The translations under genes and the position numbers were made by a program. Under the pieces are notes generated by a model. It made no database searches. It was not told the DNA's origin and worked only from the letters and a program-made list of their open reading frames with translations. DNA of 64,000 bases from Polydrusus tereticollis (taxonomy: Eukaryota; Arthropoda; Insecta; Coleoptera; Curculionidae). Within the stretch, counting starts at the first letter, position 1. Every line of letters starts with the position of its first letter. This document shows positions 31,978-44,315 of the stretch, one piece after another. The stretch covers positions 38,282,445 through 38,346,444 of the forward strand of contig OY987335.1 in the NCBI GenBank assembly GCA_963920685.1, given 5' to 3'.

Positions 31978-33164
31978 ACAGTAAAAAATATCCACCTGGT
32001 AAAAATCATTTCAGGAGTGGTAAAAAAAAGTAGTGTTAATGTTAACAGCCGGATCAACATAATTTACCACATTTTTACACTCATATGGGACCAAAGTTGC
32101 TGCATTAAATTTGCCTATGAATTTAACTCTCTAAAAAGTTAGTTTTGTTGAATGGGTGTTATTTATTCCATTTTACACTCTTTTAGGAAAATTAAATACA
32201 GTGACAATTATTTACACCATATTAGCGTGTAAATAAACCCAACTAGAAGGTTATTTTAAGACATTGAGTGTAAAACTTTTTCTTTAATCGTTTTTTTTAC
32301 ACGGCCCGGGTAAAAATACCTAAACCCGTGTTACCGAAAAGACAGGCGAAAACAAGTGGTGTCAAATTCTAGCAGTTGACACATGACGCCGACGCTACGT
32401 GCAAATTCAACTTTCAAGTCTGATTGTGCTCCTTGAATGAAATATAGAATAATGTTATATTTAAATCAAAATATAGAAACAAAGCAAAGTTCTGTAAAGT
32501 GCCAAATGAGAGTGCCTTTTATGAGGATCTTGTTAAATTGGGTAAGCATATTTACAAAATTTAATAGAAACCTTACTTATAAGTGTGCCATTTTTAAGAA
32601 ACTAAGTAGGTATTTACATTGTTACAGTTTTCTTTTTAGCTTTTAAATTATTCTGATATGAGTATATGATATAAATGAATTCCTTTTTTATATAAATACT
32701 TAGGTACCTTCCTACATATTTTTCTTCATAGATCTCTAAATAAATATACGATTAATATAATACTAGTCATTTTTATTCCTTTAAAATTGTCCCAAAGCAT
32801 ACTTTTATTTAGTTGTGTAGTGTTCTAAGTATACATATATTTATTATATTATTTGTTTTGTTAAGCTTAACAATAAGGTACATTAAACGTAGATATCGTT
32901 ACCATAATTACATAAGGTCGTATGTTCAAATTAGTAGTTTTGAGATAAATAGACTTGTAAAATTGGAAAGTTTCACTGTAGAATATCTTCGCATTAATTT
33001 GAAATATAACTAATTTGATTTTAGATTTATTATCAAGGGTTATATTTTTTACGTTACCGTTGTCAAAAAACTAATTTATTCAAAAAATTTTGAAAAATTA
33101 ATCCACATACCACCTTTTATAAGTAAAAGTGAAATTAAGTTGTTATACAGGGCACTAAATGGTG

Positions 33165-33737
33165 GAGAAAAATAGGTGGAAAGCACCTATCCAACAAAAG
33201 AAGCAATAGACCAATTCTGGAGGGATCAGCTAGCCAGGCCTACAAACTACAACGTTAGCGCTAGTTGAATTTGTGAAGAAAATGTAATCTTCCAGAACTA
33301 CAACGAAATGCAGCACGAACCATTCACAGCGGCAGAAATATCTGCTACTACCAGGGAATTACATAACTGGAAAGCGCCTGACCCGGATGGAGTACATAAT
33401 TACCGGATTAAGAAATTCTAGTGTGCGCATGGGAAACTGGCTGCATTAATTAATGAAACTCTGAAAGACCCCCGAAAGCTGCCACCATTTCTCACTCAAG
33501 GAACGACGTATCTTCTGGCAAAAGACCGCAAAGATACACACGATCCATCAAAGTATCGACCAATCACTTGCCTCTCCACATTATACAAACTAATAACATC
33601 CTATATTACTAAGAGAATTTCTTCCCACTGTGAAGGATACAACATTATAGCCCCACAACAGAAAGGGTGCACCGAAGGAGCCATGGGATGCAAGGAACAA
33701 TTAATAATTGATTCAGTCATTATAAATTGGTCATGAA
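33165..33737 (+). pseudogene. Non-LTR RT fragment, R2-like (unit 1)
   Basis: Reads EPFTAAEISATTRELHNWKA and PDPDGVHNYRIKKF, a stop, then LAKDRKDTHDPSKYRPITCL and STLYKLITS, followed by CKEQLIIDSVI. These are the finger motifs of a LINE RT, closest in feel to R2-like elements. It ends before the palm. Short and dead, it hitch-hikes inside the larger element. Confidence 0.75.
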
Positions 33738-35161
33738 ATAAGATCGTATATGCGCACATACGATGTTTTTCTATATTCTTTGCGTCAAACTTTCAGTAAT
33801 ATTTTGACAAAAGGTAGTAAGTGGATACATACGACTCTCTGTCAATGACTTATTTAAATATTATGAGCGAATGTGTAATATGTATGCACATGCGACTTTA
33901 TATGATACTCATATGACTAGTCTGCTCCTAATTCCCGTATATTATGTTCACCTGATTATACATGCGACCATCTTCCGTATTGCAAAACTTATTTTGGCAC
34001 ATACGTGATTTAAGTATTTGTAATTTTTAGATTTTTCCGTTAAGAATTACTTACAACATTCTGTCATAGTCATATTGTACAATGGACCATTTTACATATG
34101 TTACTGTTAATATCTCAAAACATGAAAAATTTCGCATACGACCTTATGTTATTATGATAGCGATATATACATGGTCGTTGGTATGTATGGAAACGGTCGA
34201 TTATTTCTTAAAGTAAAACAGCTAGCAAAAAATATTTAAGACAAAAGTTTTAGGGTTTTTAGAAGTCTATTAGAATTTAAAAAAAAATAAGTATACCGGA
34301 TTAGTCGAAAAGCCGTAGAGAAACAAAGTTACTTTTTTTTTAATGGAACACTATATATCTTAGAATATTTTTGGATTCTACATAAAATTACAATAATTTT
34401 CTTATAAGTATATTATAAGTCTAAACATAATAGTTTCCGAGATATCGACTTTTGAAAAATGACATTTTTGAACTTTGACAGATTCTAGCTTTCTAATGTT
34501 ATGCCATAGAGCAAAATGGCTTCCATGTCCCTATCTTCCTTTTTTATTATCTTCACAAAAATTGTAACTTCCGGTTAAACCGGAAGTACTATATTTCCGA
34601 CTTTTCAGTTACATCCGGTTTAACCGGAAGTTGACACCAGTAGGAAGATAATAAAAAACTAAGATAAGGATATGTTGAATTTAAATAGGGCATAGTTTTA
34701 GATATTTTGAAGGGTACCGTTAGAAACGGCAGTTTTGTTAGACATTCGTCGGGTACGCCTTAAGATTTGTATTTGTCGATGTTTGAGCCTATTCGTACAT
34801 AAGTAAGTTGACTATTAAACTATATCACTGATATATTTCGTTTTTTCTGTAGTAGTTCTTACAAGAGCAAAATAGAGACACAATAGTGGATGCACTAAGA
34901 GAAATTGACCCTGACCTTGCAAATTGAATATTTTTCTCGTGAAACCTAGTATTTCAAAATAATTATATTGCTGGTTGAATTCCTAACTATTCATTTTAAG
35001 CCAATGACCTTGAAATCGCGAAAAATTTTCGCCTGCGGCGCTATTTTCTAGCCTCACCCCCTTATACACCCACGAGCCGCCACTGAGCTCGAGTCGCCCC
35101 CCCCCCTCAGCAAAATCCTGGATCCGCTACTGACTTCTGATAAAACGCACAATTGCAATCA

Positions 35162-35849
35162 TCTCGCCATTGATTCTCTTACACGTTCAAAAATGCCTGC
35201 ATTATTTCCCATCGTATTTCAACTTTTAATAATTCGATTTCTTAAGGTGTTTTCATCTAGTACAGGCGTCTTGTATACAAGAGACTTTAGATGACCCCAT
35301 AAATAATAGTCTAGAGGATTCAAGTCGGGACTGCGAGCTGGTCAACCTTGGGAATCTGCGAGTCAAATTTAGCAATTAGGAAAGTGTTGTCGAGTTATTG
35401 ACGAGCAACTATATAGGCTAAATTGAGCTGGGGCGCCGTCGTGCATGAACCACATATTAGTTCTTATTTCTAGAGGTACGTCTTAACAGAACATCAAGTT
35501 CTTCAGATAGAAACTGCGTATAGGAGTTTCCATTCAATCGAGGTGGTAAAAAGTACGGTCCAGTAAGATAGTCGCCAATAATCTCTGCCCATACGTTCAC
35601 CGACCATTGTTGTTGAAAACGACCTCCTTTAATTTAATGAGGATTGTCTTTCTCCCAAAAATGTTCGTTATGAAAATTCATAATGGCTTCTCTTGAAAAA
35701 GAAACCTCATCAGTTAATAAAATGGTCGGTAAAAAATTGTTGTTATGTGCTACTATATGCACCAACCACCAACTCAAATCAAACCGTGACTGAAAGAAGT
35801 GTGGGTATAGTTGATAAAGTTGCAAAACCTTTGAAACAGTTGATGCATC
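35162..35849 (-). pseudogene. DUF4817 transposase, C-terminal half (unit 2)
   Basis: Copy of the unit 1 fragment at an offset of 3,872 bp. It has TDE rather than TDK at the first catalytic motif, which is the ancestral-looking form. Confidence 0.8.
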
Positions 35850-37036
35850 ACAGTAAAAAATATCCACCTGATAAAAATCATTTCAGGAGTGGTAAAAAAA
35901 AGTAGTGTTAATGTTAACAGCCGGATCAACATAATTTACCACATTTTTACACTCATATGGGACCAAAGTTGCTGCATTAAATTTGCCTATGAATTTAACT
36001 CTCTAAAAAGTTAATTTTGTTGAATGGGTGTTATTTATTCCATTTTACACTCTTTTAGGAAAATTAAATACAGTGACAATTATTTACACCATATTAGCGT
36101 GTAAATAAACCCAACTAGAAGGTTATTTTAAGACATTGAGTGTAAAACTTTTTCTTTAATCGTTTTTTTTACACGGCCCGGGTAAAAATACCTAAACCCG
36201 TGTTACCGAAAAGACAGGCGAAAACAAGTGGTGTCAAATTCTAGGAGTTGACACATGACGCCGACGCTACGTGCAAATTCAACTTTCAAGTCTGATTGTG
36301 CTCCTTGAATGAAATATAGAATAATGTTATATTTAAATCAAAATATAGAAACAAAGCAAAGTTCTGTAAAGTGCCAAATGAGAGTGCCTTTTATGAGGAT
36401 CTTGTTAAATTGGGTAAGCATATTTACAAAATTTAATAGAAACCTTACTTATAAGTGTGCCATTTTTAAGAAACTAAGTAGGTATTTACATTGTTACAGT
36501 TTTCTTTTTAGCTTTTAAATTATTCTGATATGAGTATATGATATAAATGAATTCCTTTTTTATATAAATACTTAGGTACCTTCCTACATATTTTTCTTCA
36601 TAGATCTCTAAATAAATATACGATTAATATAATACTAGTCATTTTTATTCCTTTAAAATTGTCCCAAAGCATACTTTTATTTAGTTGTGTAGTGTTCTAA
36701 GTATACATATATTTATTATATTATTTGTTTTGTTAAGCTTAACAATAAGGTACATTAAACGTAGATATCGTTACCATAATTACATAAGGTCGTATGTTCA
36801 AATTAGTAGTTTTGAGATAAATAGACTTGTAAAATTGGAAAGTTTCACTGTAGAATATCTTCGCATTAATTTGAAATATAACTAATTTGATTTTAGATTT
36901 ATTATCAAGGGTTATATTTTTTACGTTACCGTTGTCAAAAAACTAATTTATTCAAAAAATTTTGAAAAATTAATCCACATACCACCTTTTATAAGTAAAA
37001 GTGAAATTAAGTTGTTATACAGGGCACTAAATGGTG

Positions 37037-37609
37037 GAGAAAAATAGGTGGAAAGCACCTATCCAACAAAAGAAGCAATAGACCAATTCTGGAGGGATCA
37101 GCTAGCCAGGCCTACAAACTACAACGTTAGCGCTAGTTGAATTTGTGAAGAAAATGTAATCTTCCAGAACTACAACGAAATGCAGCACGAACCATTCACA
37201 GCGGCAGAAATATCTGCTACTACCAGGGAATTACATAACTGGAAAGCGCCTGACCCGGATGGAGTACATAATTACCGGATTAAGAAATTCTAGTGTGCGC
37301 ATGGGAAACTGGCTGCATTAATTAATGAAACTCTGAAAGACCCCCGAAAGCTGCCACCATTTCTCACTCAAGGAACGACGTATCTTCTGGCAAAAGACCG
37401 CAAAGATACACACGATCCATCAAAGTATCGACCAATCACCTGCCTCTCCACATTATACAAACTAATAACATCCTGTATTACTAAGAGAATTTCTTCCCAC
37501 TGTGAAGGATACAACATTATAGCCCCACAACAGAAAGGGTGCACCGAAGGAGCCATGGGATGCAAGGAACAATTAATAATTGATTCAGTCATTATAAATT
37601 GGTCATGAA
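37037..37609 (+). pseudogene. Non-LTR RT fragment, R2-like (unit 2)
   Basis: Copy of the unit 1 RT fragment, with the same in-frame TAG after RIKKF, showing that the stop predates the triplication. Confidence 0.75.
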
Positions 37610-39033
37610 ATAAGATCGTATATGCGCACATACGATGTTTTTCTATATTCTTTGCGTCAAACTTTCAGTAATATTTTGACAAAAGGTAGTAAGTGGATAC
37701 ATACGACTCTCTGTCAATGACTTATTTAAATATTATGAGCGAATGTGTAATATGTATGCACATGCGACTTTATATGATACTCATATGACTAGTCTGCTCC
37801 TAATTCCCGTATATTATGTTCACCTGATTATACATGCGACCATCTTCCGTATTGCAAAACTTATTTTGGCACATACGTGATTTAAGTATTTGTAATTTTT
37901 AGATTTTTCCGTTAAGAATTACTTACAACATTCTGTCATAGTCATATTGTACAATGGACCATTTTACATATGTTACTGTTAATATCTCAAAACATGAAAA
38001 ATTTCGCATACGACCTTATGTTATTATGATAGCGATATATACATGGTCGTTGGTATGTATGGAAACGGTCGATTATTTCTTAAAGTAAAACAGCTAGCAA
38101 AAAATATTTAAGACAAAAGTTTTAGGGTTTTTAGAAGTCTATTAGAATTTAAAAAAAAATAAGTATACCGGATTAGTCGAAAAGCCGTAGAGAAACAAAG
38201 TTACTTTTTTTTTAATGGAACACTATATATCTTAGAATATTTTTGGATTCTACATAAAATTACAATAATTTTCTTATAAGTATATTATAAGTCTAAACAT
38301 AATAGTTTCCGAGATATCGACTTTTGAAAAATGACATTTTTGAACTTTGACAGATTCTAGCTTTCTAATGTTATGCCATAGAGCAAAATGGCTTCCATGT
38401 CCCTATCTTACTTTTTTATTATCTTCACAAAAATTGTAACTTCCGGTTAAACCGGAAGTACTATATTTCCGACTTTTCAGTTACATCCGGTTTAACCGGA
38501 AGTTGACACCAGTAGGAAGATAATAAAAAACTAAGATAAGGATATGTAGAATTTAAATAGGGCATAGTTTTAGATATTTTGAAGGGTACCGTTAGAAACG
38601 GCAGTTTTGTTAGACATTCGTCGGGTACGCCTTAAGATTTGTATTTGTCGATGTTTGAGCCTATTCGTACATAAGTAAGTTGACTATTAAACTATATCAC
38701 TGATATATTTCGTTTTTTCTGTAGTAGTTCTTACAAGAGCAAAATAGAGACACAATAGTGGATGCACTACGAGAAATTGACCCTGACCTTGCAAATTGAA
38801 TATTTTTCTCGTGAAACCTAGTATTTCAAAATAATTATATTGCTGGTTGAATTCCTAACTATTCATTTTAAGCCAATGACCTTGAAATCGCGAAAAATTT
38901 TCGCCTGCGGCGCTATTTTCTAGCCTCACCCCCTTATACACCCACGAGCCGCCACTGAGCTCGAGTCGCCCCCCCCCCTCAGCAAAATCCTGGATCCGCT
39001 ACTGACTTCTGATAAAACGCACAATTGCAATCA

Positions 39034-39721
39034 TCTCGCCATTGATTCTCTTACACGTTCAAAAATGCCTGCATTATTTCCCATCGTATTTCAACTTTTA
39101 ATAATTCGATTTCTTAAGGTGTTTTCATCTAGTACAGGCGTCTTGTATACAAGAGACTTTAGATGACCCCATAAATAATAGTCTAGAGGATTCAAGTCGG
39201 GACTGCGAGCTGGTCAACCTTGGGAATCTGCGAGTCAAATTTAGCAATTAGGAAAGTGTTGTCGAGTTATTGACGAGCAACTATATAGGCTAAATTGAGC
39301 TGGGGCGCCGTCGTGCATGAACCACATATTAGTTCTTATTTCTAGAGGTACGTCTTAACAGAACGTCAAGTTCTTCAGATAGAAACTGCGTATAGGAGTT
39401 TCCATTCAATCGAGGTGGTAAAAAGTACGGTCCAGTAAGATAGTCGCCAATAATCTCTGCCCATACGTTCACCGACCATTGTTGTTGAAAACGACCTCCT
39501 TTAATTTAATGAGGATTGTCTTTCTCCCAAAAATGTTCGTTATAAAAATTCATAATGGCTTCTCTTGAAAAAGAAACCTCATCAGTTAATAAAATGGTCG
39601 GTAAAAAATTGTTGTTATGTGCTACTATATGCACCAACCACCAACTCAAATCAAACCGTGACTGAAAGAAGTGTGGGTATAGTTGATAAAGTTGCAAAAC
39701 CTTTGAAACAGTTGATGCATC
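39034..39721 (-). pseudogene. DUF4817 transposase, C-terminal half (unit 3)
   Basis: Copy in unit 3. TDE kept; NFYNEHFW instead of NFHNEHFW. Because this unit leads into the unduplicated right flank, it is the copy collinear with the N-terminal half at 43507-43798. Confidence 0.8.
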
Positions 39722-40908
39722 ACAGTAAAAAATATCCACCTGATAAAAATCATTTCAGGAGTGGTAAAAAAAAGTAGTGTTAATGTTAACAGCCGGATCA
39801 ACATAATTTACCACTTTTTTACACTCATATGGGACCAAAGTTGCTGCATTAAATTTGCCTATGAATTTAACTCTCTAAAAAGTTAATTTTGTTGAATGGG
39901 TGTTATTTATTCCATTTTACACTCTATTAGGAAAATTAAATACAGTGACAATTATTTACACCATATTAGCGTGCAAATAAACCCAACTAGAAGGTTATTT
40001 TAAGACATTGAGTGTAAAACTTTTTCTTTAATCGTTTTTTTTACACGGCCCGGGTAAAAATACCTAAACCCGTGTTTCCGAAAAGACAGGCGAAAACAAG
40101 TGGTGTCAAATTCTAGGAGTTGACACATGACGCCGACGCTACGTGCAAATTCAACTTTCAAGTCTGATTGTGCTCCTTGAATGAAATATAGAATAATGTT
40201 ATATTTAAATCAAAATATAGAAACAAAGCAAAGTTCTGTAAAATGCCAAATGAGAGTGCCTTTTATGAGGATCTTGTTAAATTGGGTAAGCATATTTACA
40301 AAATTTAATAGAAACCTTACTTATAAGTGTGCCATTTTTAAGAAACTAAGTAGGTATTTACATTGTTACAGTTTTCTTTTTAGCTTTTAAATTATTCTGA
40401 TATGAGCTTGTGATATAAATGAATTCCTTTTTTATATAAATACTTAGGTACCTACCTACATAATTTTCTTCATAGATCTCTAAATAAATATACGATTAAT
40501 ATAATACTAGTCATTTTTATTCCTTTAAAATTGTCCCAAAGCATACTTTTATTTAGTTGTGTAGTGTTCTAAGTATACATATATTTATTATATTATTTGT
40601 TTTGTTAAGCTTAACAATGAGGTACATTAAACGTAGATATCGTTACCATAATTACATAAGGTCGTATGTTCAAATTAGTAGTTTTGAGATAAATAGACTT
40701 GTAAAATTGGAAAGTTTCACTGTAGAATATCTTCGCATTAATTTGAAATATAACTAGTTTGATTTTAGATTTATTATCAAGAGTTATATTTTTTACGTTA
40801 CCGTTGTCAAAAAACTAATTTATTCAAAAAATTTTGAAAAATTAATCCACATACCACCTTTTATAAGTAAAAGTGAAATTAAGTTGTTATACAGGGCACT
40901 AAATGGTG

Positions 40909-41481
40909 GAGAAAAATAGGTGGAAAGCACCTATCCAACAAAAGAAGCAATAGACCAATTCTGGAGGGATCAGCTAGCCAGGCCTACAAACTACAACGTT
41001 AGCGCTAGTTGAATTTGTGAAGAAAATGTAATCTTCCAGAACTACAACGAAATGCAGCACGAACCATTCACAGCGGCAGAAATATCTGCTACTACCAGGG
41101 AATTACATAACTGGAAAGCGCCTGACCCGGATGGAGTACATAATTACCGGATTAAGAAATTCTAGTGTGCGCATGGGAAACTGGCTGCATTAATTAATGA
41201 AACTCTGAAAGACCCCCGAAAGCTGCCACCATTTCTCACTCAAGGAACGACGTATCTTCTGGCAAAAGACCGCAAAGATACACACGATCCATCAAAGTAT
41301 CGACCAATCACCTGCCTCTCCACATTATACAAACTAATAACATCCTGTATTACTAAGAGAATTTCTTCCCACTGTGAAGGATACAACATTATAGCCCTAC
41401 AACAGAAAGGGTGCACCGAAGGAGCCATGGGATGCAAGGAACAATTAATAATTGATTCAGTCATTATAAATTGGTCATGAA
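40909..41481 (+). pseudogene. Non-LTR RT fragment, R2-like (unit 3)
   Basis: Copy in unit 3, same stop. Reads IIALQQKGC where units 1 and 2 read IIAPQQKGC. Confidence 0.75.
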
Positions 41482-41899
41482 ATAAGATCGTGTATGCGCA
41501 CATACGATGTTTTTCTATATTCTTTGCGTCAAACTTTCAGTAATATTTTGACAAAAGGTAGTAAGTGGATACATACGACTCTCTGTCAATGACTTATTTA
41601 AATATTATGAGCGAATGTGTAATATGTATGCACATGCGACTTTATATGATACTCATATGACTAGTCTGCTCCTAATTCCCGTATATTATGTTCACCTGAT
41701 TATACATGCGACCATCTTCCGTATTGCAAAACTTATTTTGGTACATACGTGATTTAAGTATTTGTAATTTTTAGATTTTTCCGTTAAGAATTACTTACAA
41801 CATTCTGTCATATTGTACAATGGACCATTTTACATATGTTACTGTTAATATCTCAAAACATGAAAAATTTTGCATACGACCTTATGTTATTATGATAGC

Positions 41900-42770
41900 G
41901 ATATATACATGGTCGTTGGTATGTATGGAAACGGTCGATTATTTCTTAAAGTAAAACAGCTAGCAAAAAATATTTAAGACAAAAGTTTTAGGGTTTTTAG
42001 AAGTCTATTAGAATTAAAAAAAAAATAAGTATACAGGATTAGTCGAAAAGCCGTAGAGAAACAAAGTTACTTTTTTTTAATGGAACACCCTATATCTTAG
42101 AATATTTTTGGATTCTACATAAAATTACAATTATTTTCTTATAAGTATATTATAAGTCTAAACCTAATAGTTTCCGAGATATTAACTTTTGAAAAATGAC
42201 ATTTTTGAACTTTGACAGATTCTAGCTTTCTAACGTTATGCCATAGAGCAAAATGGCTTCCATGTCCCTATCTTACTTTTTTATTATCTTCACAAAAATT
42301 GTAACTTCCGGTTAAACCGGAAGTACTATATTTCCGACTTTTCAGTTACATCCGGTTTAACCGGAAGTTGACACCAGTAGGAAGATAATAAAAACTAAGA
42401 TAGGGATATGTAAGCCGTTTTACTCTAAGACGTACCGTTAGAAAGCTAGAGGCTGTCAAAGTTCAAAAATGTAATTTTTCAATAGTCGATATCTCGGAAA
42501 CTATTAGGTTTAGCCTTATAATGTATTTATTAAAAAATAATTGTTATTTAATGTTAAATCCAACAATATTCTAAGACAGATGGTGTTCAATTAAAAAAAA
42601 GGTAACATTGTTTTCCTATGGCTTTCTGACTCATCCTGTATACTTATTCTTTTAAAATTTTTATAGACTTTAAATAACCCTAAAACTTTTATCTTAATTA
42701 TTTTTTGCTGGCTGTATTACTTTAAGAAATAATCGACCGTTTCCATACATACCAACGACTGTATATGTTT
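41900..42770. repeat. Foldback element, arms about 430 bp
   Basis: Left arm begins TGGTCGTTGGTATGTATGGA and the right arm ends with its complement near 42750. Pairing continues toward a centre near 42340, which is itself made of ACTTCCGGTT/AACCGGAAGT palindromes. Units 1 and 2 carry the left arm and centre but only a scrap of the right arm. Confidence 0.8.
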
Positions 42771-42963
42771 ATTTTACTAAATGTTAAACTATATAATATG
42801 TGTCTTATTTTGTTCAACTAGTTATAATAATAAGTGTAAAAAAATCACAGGGTTTTCCAGTTCTGTTGTAACCATCATTTTGTTTATAAATAAACGATAA
42901 ATAATACTCAATATTTTCATTCATTTAACAAACCTCCAAGCGATCTGAAGATTTCTATATATT

Positions 42964-43136
42964 AGGGGCTACTACTTTCGGTTTTGATTAAGTCACTCAA
43001 TCATGTATCGAACTAAGCCAAGGTTAATAATGTAAATAATCTTGAATGCATAATTGTTTACATTTTAATTATAAACGCCCGGTTAGTTTGATACGCGATT
43101 AAATGACTTAATCAAAGTGGAAAGTATTCTAGCCCT
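42964..43136. mobile_element. Small MITE, about 172 bp
   Basis: Inverted ends AGGGGCTACTACTTTCGG... and the complement of AGGGCTAGAATACTTTCC, with the arm continuing through GATTAAGTCA and GTATCGAACTAA. Non-coding. Sits in the TTTACACT-rich element's right part. Confidence 0.7.
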
Positions 43137-43506
43137 GGGTAGATTATTTTATTACACTCACTATAGTAAAGTCACACCCAAATAAAATAAAATTTACACT
43201 ACAATAATATGATATTTACACTAATTAATCACAAATTACCATTAAAAAGTTGTTTACTTACACCTCTCATCATTATTTCGTATACAACCTAAAAGGATAT
43301 GTTTACAATCTGTGAGTTTAATTTACACACGATAGTGTAAATGTACCTACCCATAAATTAGAAGAATTAACACTCATTAAAAAGTAAAAAAACCATTCAA
43401 AAATATCTTTTTTACCAGATATACTGATTGGTTAATATACCCTATTGAGTGTGGTCCTATATGTACCACCATTGAGTGTTAAATTTAACACTCAATTTTT
43501 TACTGT

Positions 43507-43798
43507 GCACTGCTACCTTTCTGGCACAAGTTGAAGGATCATCTTCTATCTCTCGAAGTATAGCCTCTTCTTACTCAGGCGTGGTCACTGTTGCAGGTAT
43601 GTCAGGAAGTTTCGTACTACGTTTAAAACTCCCAGTCTCACTCAATCTTGCATGGAGCTGTCTAAATGGTTTGGCACATGGCAGTACTTTGTTTGGATAA
43701 CGTTCCTGATAAATTCGCCGAGCTTCCTCGGCATTTCCATTTGCTAGGCCATAATTGAAATACATCTGGGCCATTGTAGCGTTAGTAAAGTTATTCAT
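43507..43798 (-). pseudogene. DUF4817 transposase, N-terminal half
   Basis: ATG at 43798: MNNFTNATMAQMYFNYGLAN, then YQERYPNKVLPCAKPFRQLH and ARLSETGSFKRS. A stop follows TVTTPE; reading in frame beyond it gives EAILREIEDDPSTCARKVAV, cut by the end of the inserted element. The missing remainder is at 39034-39721 and its tandem copies. Confidence 0.8.
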
Positions 43799-44224
43799 TT
43801 TTGACTTGTTATTGACAAGACAGGTAAATTGGACATCAAAACTTACAGTAACCTCATATTTTAATTAACTTTGAAATACGTAGGTATTTTCTTTGTACAT
43901 GCAATAAAATGGTTTTTATTTTTTCTCTCGAAATAGCGAGATACGAAAACCATTCAGGAAACAAAAAAGTTGTACTATTAGTTAGCAAATCCGAAAAAAA
44001 ATATCAAAATGAGAAAAAAAGTCAGTGGCGTACAATTTCTTGTCAACAATATTCCTCTGTCTCTGGGACGCCACTGGACTTAAAAAATTTAATCTATTTA
44101 GGGCTAATTAAGCCCCTCATTATTATGAACAACGGTACCAAATTTTAGTAAAAATGGGAAAAGGATATTTAAAAAAATTCTAAAAAAAACTATAAACATA
44201 TTAATATTATATATAAGCAATAAA
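43799..44224. repeat. Right inverted arm of the composite DUF4817 element
   Basis: Contains the inverted partner of 30134-30353. The expected CAGGGTG-like terminus is missing, so the outer end of this arm has been lost, probably by deletion before or during rearrangement with the flanking LINE. Confidence 0.6.
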
Positions 44225-44315
44225 AATTGAAAATATTAGTAGACCGCTGCTAATCATAAGAGGCCCCCGAGAGGAAAATAGACGGATACTTTTTACCGCA
44301 ATCTAATCAACAATT
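44225..44315 (+). pseudogene. R1-type LINE RT C-terminal piece, part 1
   Basis: Reads IIRGPREENRRILFTAI, comparable to the GGPRxxxRRLL block near the end of R1-clade RTs. It continues across the Sola-like insertion at 45921. Confidence 0.6.

Larger units (their letters stand above)
31073..34944. repeat. 3,872-bp tandem repeat, unit 1
   Basis: Matches units 2 and 3 almost base for base. It starts inside the hAT element, so units 2 and 3 carry only the last ~190 bp of that element. CCTAG at both unit junctions may be the microhomology used. Contains a DUF4817 C-terminal fragment, the left end of the TTTACACT-rich element, an RT fragment and one arm of a foldback. Confidence 0.95.
34945..38816. 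repeat. 3,872-bp tandem repeat, unit 2
   Basis: Second copy, period exactly 3,872 bp as judged from several landmarks. Differs from unit 1 by scattered substitutions, for example GCAAAATCC for GAAAAATCC near the start, a change shared with unit 3. Confidence 0.95.
38817..42410. repeat. Tandem repeat, unit 3 (3' end different)
   Basis: Follows units 1 and 2 to about 42410 and then departs: it continues into a full right arm of the foldback, whereas units 1 and 2 have a 285-bp tail instead. It has a few more private differences, including a short deletion near 41810. Confidence 0.9.
31978..43506. mobile_element. Unclassified TIR element with TTTACACT subterminal motifs, enlarged by the triplication
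   Basis: ACAGTAAAAAAT at 31978-31989 (again at 35850 and 39722) and ATTTTTTACTGT at 43495-43506 form exact 12-bp inverted ends. They split the DUF4817 transposase between its N-terminal HTH and the following helix. Both subterminal zones (about 32030-32300 and 43150-43500) are crowded with TTTACACT or AGTGTAAA words and a GTGTTAAATTTAACAC palindrome. Without the triplication the element would be 39722-43506, about 3.8 kb. It holds no transposase that I can recognise. A target duplication was not found. Confidence 0.55.

Noticed and set aside
32437..33013. Two short plus-strand frames repeated in each tandem unit
   Set aside because: Their conservation follows from the triplication and not from selection; the sequences are hydrophobic, AT-driven and resemble nothing.
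31073..42410. CRISPR-like or satellite array
   Set aside because: Units are 3.9 kb, adjoin without spacers and contain transposon pieces, so this is a segmental tandem duplication.
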